The notes under the pieces: model-generated | Database searches by the model: none | The model's input: the letters and a program-made list of their open reading frames with translations, nothing else | What the model was told of the DNA's origin: nothing | NCBI GenBank assembly: GCA_021781285.1 | Contig: JAJXXD010000046.1 | Location: 1-5,413, forward strand | Source of the DNA: a bacterium | GTDB lineage: Bacteria > SZUA-79 > Acidulodesulfobacterales > Acidulodesulfobacteraceae | Length of the DNA: 5,413 nt | Direction of reading: 5' to 3' | Translations under genes and position numbers: made by a program | Shown: piece by piece, positions 4,353-5,413 of the stretch | How positions within the stretch are numbered: position 1 is the first letter of the stretch | Layout of the letters: each line of letters opens with the position of its first letter

Positions 4353-4691
4353 CTACAATGTTATAATCTTTGAGGTAAACGGATATCTTGAATTTACGGC
4401 GTGCTTAGATAAAATATCAGGGTTAAATTTAAAAAGACTATTAAAACTTGGATCTATTTTTTCGCAATCATTAATTAATCTCCCGATATCATGTATTTTG
4501 TTTTTATTAGTTTCTTTAATTTCAATATCGTTAGAAACCAAGTATGCCTTAAGAAATTTCTCTACCGCCTGCTGCATAAGGAAACACACCGTAGTTTTAA
4601 ACTCATTTGGGTTATTTTCAAAAAGTTGTTTTCCGGCGTTTAAGTTTTCATCCGCATATTTAATCCACTCCTCAACAGTCTCCTTATTCAT
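4353..4691 (-). CDS. HEPN-domain protein cut short by an amber codon
   Basis: A 112-aa protein of the HEPN (PF05168-type) family. In MNT/HEPN modules the HEPN partner is usually the RNase toxin and the nucleotidyltransferase the antitoxin. Visible family features are the N-terminal helix EEWIKYADENLNAGKQLFE (7-25), the signature MQQAVEKFLKAYLVS (39-53), HD at 67-68 in KIHDIGRLI, and SRYPF (101-105). I cannot see a clear R-x4-6-H ribonuclease motif around H67, so catalysis is doubtful. The normal last helix lies beyond the TAG stop. The ATG overlaps the stop of the upstream nucleotidyltransferase (ATGA), with GGGGAGG at 4696-4702 as ribosome site, so the two are co-translated. Loss of the last helix probably weakens dimer packing, and the module may be decaying. 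Confidence 0.82.
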   Translation of the reverse strand: MNKETVEEWIKYADENLNAGKQLFENNPNEFKTTVCFLMQQAVEKFLKAYLVSNDIEIKETNKNKIHDIGRLINDCEKIDPSFNSLFKFNPDILSKHAVNSRYPFTSKIITL

Positions 4692-5014
4692 ACCGCCTCC
4701 CCATATTTAAGAGCATAGTAAGTGATATTTCCAACATTATTATTCTTTTTAAGTTCACTATTAGAAGTTATTATTATATCGTTGCTTATATTTAATTTAT
4801 TCATCCTTCTATTTAAAGTTACAAACAAGCTATTTTCGGCATCATGAGATATATTTTGTTTTAATATGATAAAAAAATCGTAATCGCTGTCTTTGCGGAA
4901 ATCTACCCTTGCGCGTGAACCGAATAAAATAATCTTATCGACCTCATATCCGGCTTTTTCGACTTCTTCGGTAATTATTCTTTTTGCGATATCGATGTTT
5001 TTGTCTATCTTCAT
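4688..5014 (-). CDS. MNT-type nucleotidyltransferase (MntA-like antitoxin)
   Basis: A 108-aa minimal nucleotidyltransferase. Residues 27-50 contain KIILFGSRARVDF followed by KDSDYDFFI: the G-S turn at 32-33 and catalytic aspartates D44 and D46, with a likely third acid D79 in ISNDIIIT. MntA-like proteins AMPylate the partner HEPN toxin near its active site and so neutralise it. The gene overlaps the HEPN start by four bases (ATGA), the usual module order. The upstream Shine-Dalgarno is weak (AAAGA), and a hairpin with a T tract (5027-5053) sits just before the start. A second copy of the 50-bp promoter repeat lies 61 bases upstream. The protein is unlike the other NTase in the window and belongs to a different branch of the superfamily. 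Confidence 0.88.
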   Translation of the reverse strand: MKIDKNIDIAKRIITEEVEKAGYEVDKIILFGSRARVDFRKDSDYDFFIILKQNISHDAENSLFVTLNRRMNKLNISNDIIITSNSELKKNNNVGNITYYALKYGEAV

Positions 5015-5026
5015 ATTCTTTTGCTG

Positions 5027-5053
5027 AAAAAGGCGTGCTTTTTCAAAACACGC
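5027..5053 (-). terminator. Terminator or attenuator hairpin in the MNT/HEPN leader
   Basis: On the minus strand, GCGTG (5053-5049) pairs with CACGC (5037-5033). The loop TTTTGAAAAAG can extend the stem with A-T pairs, and after one C there are five Ts (5031-5027). It lies between the extended -10 promoter (5076-5084) and the ATG at 5014. It could therefore reduce expression by early termination, or block read-through from the outer-membrane gene. Confidence 0.45.
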
Positions 5054-5075
5054 AAAATAATATATATAATAGTTA

Positions 5076-5084
5076 ATTATAGCA
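5076..5084 (-). promoter_or_regulatory. Extended -10 promoter of the MNT/HEPN pair
   Basis: TGCTATAAT on the minus strand (TATAAT at 5081-5076) is a perfect extended -10, carried by the second copy of the 50-bp repeat. The leader to the ATG at 5014 is about 55 bases, unlike the leaderless arrangement at the first copy. Confidence 0.55.
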
Positions 5085-5125
5085 TATTTTTACTTTATAA
5101 AATAACCGCTTAAATCTTCGATATC
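5076..5125 (-). repeat. 50-bp inverted repeat, copy 2
   Basis: The minus strand reads GATATCGAAGATTTAAGCGG through TATGCTATAAT and matches 2838-2887 at 49 of 50 bases. It again encodes DIEDLSGYFI then Lys and stop, but nothing VirB4-like precedes it; similarity ends at the first codon. It borders the GC-richer outer-membrane gene and may mark the right limit of the acquired DNA. Confidence 0.95.
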
Positions 5126-5191
5126 TGAACCGAACCCAATGTCAAAACAGTTTTTTTGTTTTTCTTATTCCTGATATTTTTATATGGTCTT

Positions 5192-5413
5192 TTAAAACCT
5201 CGCCTCTGCCGCAATGTCCTCAAAGAGTCCCTTGCCGTAAACGCCGTAGGGGACGCTCCTCAGCCTCCAGCCCAGCGCGAAGTTTAAACTTAAGTTGCTT
5301 CCTATGTCCGCCTTAAGCTTACCCCCTATGCTTGCCAATACCGAAGTGTCCGGCAGTCCCGTATAGGAGGATTCGTTCTTTACCGAAGAGAGGTCGGCAT
5401 AGTCCCAGAAGGC
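5192..5413 (-). CDS. Outer-membrane beta-barrel protein, C-terminal end (partial)
   Basis: The frame is open from the right edge to TAA 5194-5192, giving 73 residues. The text AFWDYADLSSVKNESS, LASIGGKLKADIGSNLSLNF and ALGWRLRSVPYG shows alternating-residue beta strands. The protein ends in AEARF with a C-terminal Phe, the BAM recognition signature of outer-membrane barrels. The DYADL / LASIGGKL pattern is reminiscent of the last strands of ShlB/FhaC (TpsB) or BamA-type transporters, but other barrels are possible. Codon use is clearly more GC-rich than in the genes between 2156 and 5076, so it is likely a resident gene outside the acquired segment. Confidence 0.65.
   Translation of the reverse strand, partial: AFWDYADLSSVKNESSYTGLPDTSVLASIGGKLKADIGSNLSLNFALGWRLRSVPYGVYGKGLFEDIAAEARF

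Noticed and set aside
4303..4710. 135-aa plus-strand ORF
   Set aside because: Antisense to the HEPN gene, which has clear family motifs and a ribosome site.
2838..5125. Transposon bounded by 50-bp terminal inverted repeats
   Set aside because: The repeats lie inside coding and promoter sequence, no transposase is between them, and no target-site duplication is visible.

Overview
The window looks like accessory DNA (probably the decayed end of an integrative or conjugative element) in a moderately AT-rich Gram-negative bacterium. The Gram-negative call rests on a lipoprotein with a Big_5-type Ig-like domain at the left and the C-terminus of an outer-membrane beta-barrel protein at the right. 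The more GC-balanced ends (1-720 and about 5190-5413) read as resident genes. The AT-rich middle holds toxin/antitoxin-type genes, a conjugation-gene remnant and a tRNA fragment. I cannot name the species from the sequence.

Layout. 1-168 is the 3' end of a Fic-like gene. 216-647 is the Ig-like lipoprotein, followed by a strong intrinsic terminator (674-704). 2074-742 on the minus strand is a two-gene operon: a 161-aa putative DNA-binding protein, then a Fic-domain protein. It has a near-consensus promoter with a perfect 14-bp palindrome over its -10 box. 2156-2545 has no clear gene but holds short repeats and four tandem hairpins ending in a terminator-like stem. 2503-2873 is a broken 3' end of a VirB4-type T4SS ATPase gene, split by a frame change at a seven-A run. 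2897-3948 is an overlapping pair: an unknown 132-aa protein and a 222-aa AbiEii/DUF6036-like nucleotidyltransferase. 4036-4082 is the 3' half of a tRNA-Gly(CCC) gene, a likely integration scar. 5014-4353 on the minus strand is an MNT nucleotidyltransferase/HEPN pair, with the HEPN gene cut short by an amber codon. 5413-5192 (minus) is the end of an outer-membrane protein gene.

Two observations tie the middle together. First, the Fic protein and the AbiEii-like nucleotidyltransferase, which belong to unrelated families, end in the same tail (QTPKPD-x-F-x-x-D-L-x-x-R followed by a basic end). A third, decayed copy lies just downstream of the HEPN gene. The DNA of the copies differs largely at synonymous positions, so the tail appears conserved as protein. 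Second, a 50-bp sequence (49/50 identical) lies in inverted orientation at 2838-2887 and 5076-5125. It holds the last codons of the VirB4 remnant plus an extended -10 promoter, and each copy sits directly upstream of one nucleotidyltransferase module. My reading is that toxin/antitoxin cargo was repeatedly inserted next to a conjugation-gene end and brought under a shared promoter, with several products carrying a common C-terminal tag. The function of the tag is unknown; a T4SS export or partner-docking signal is a hypothesis only.
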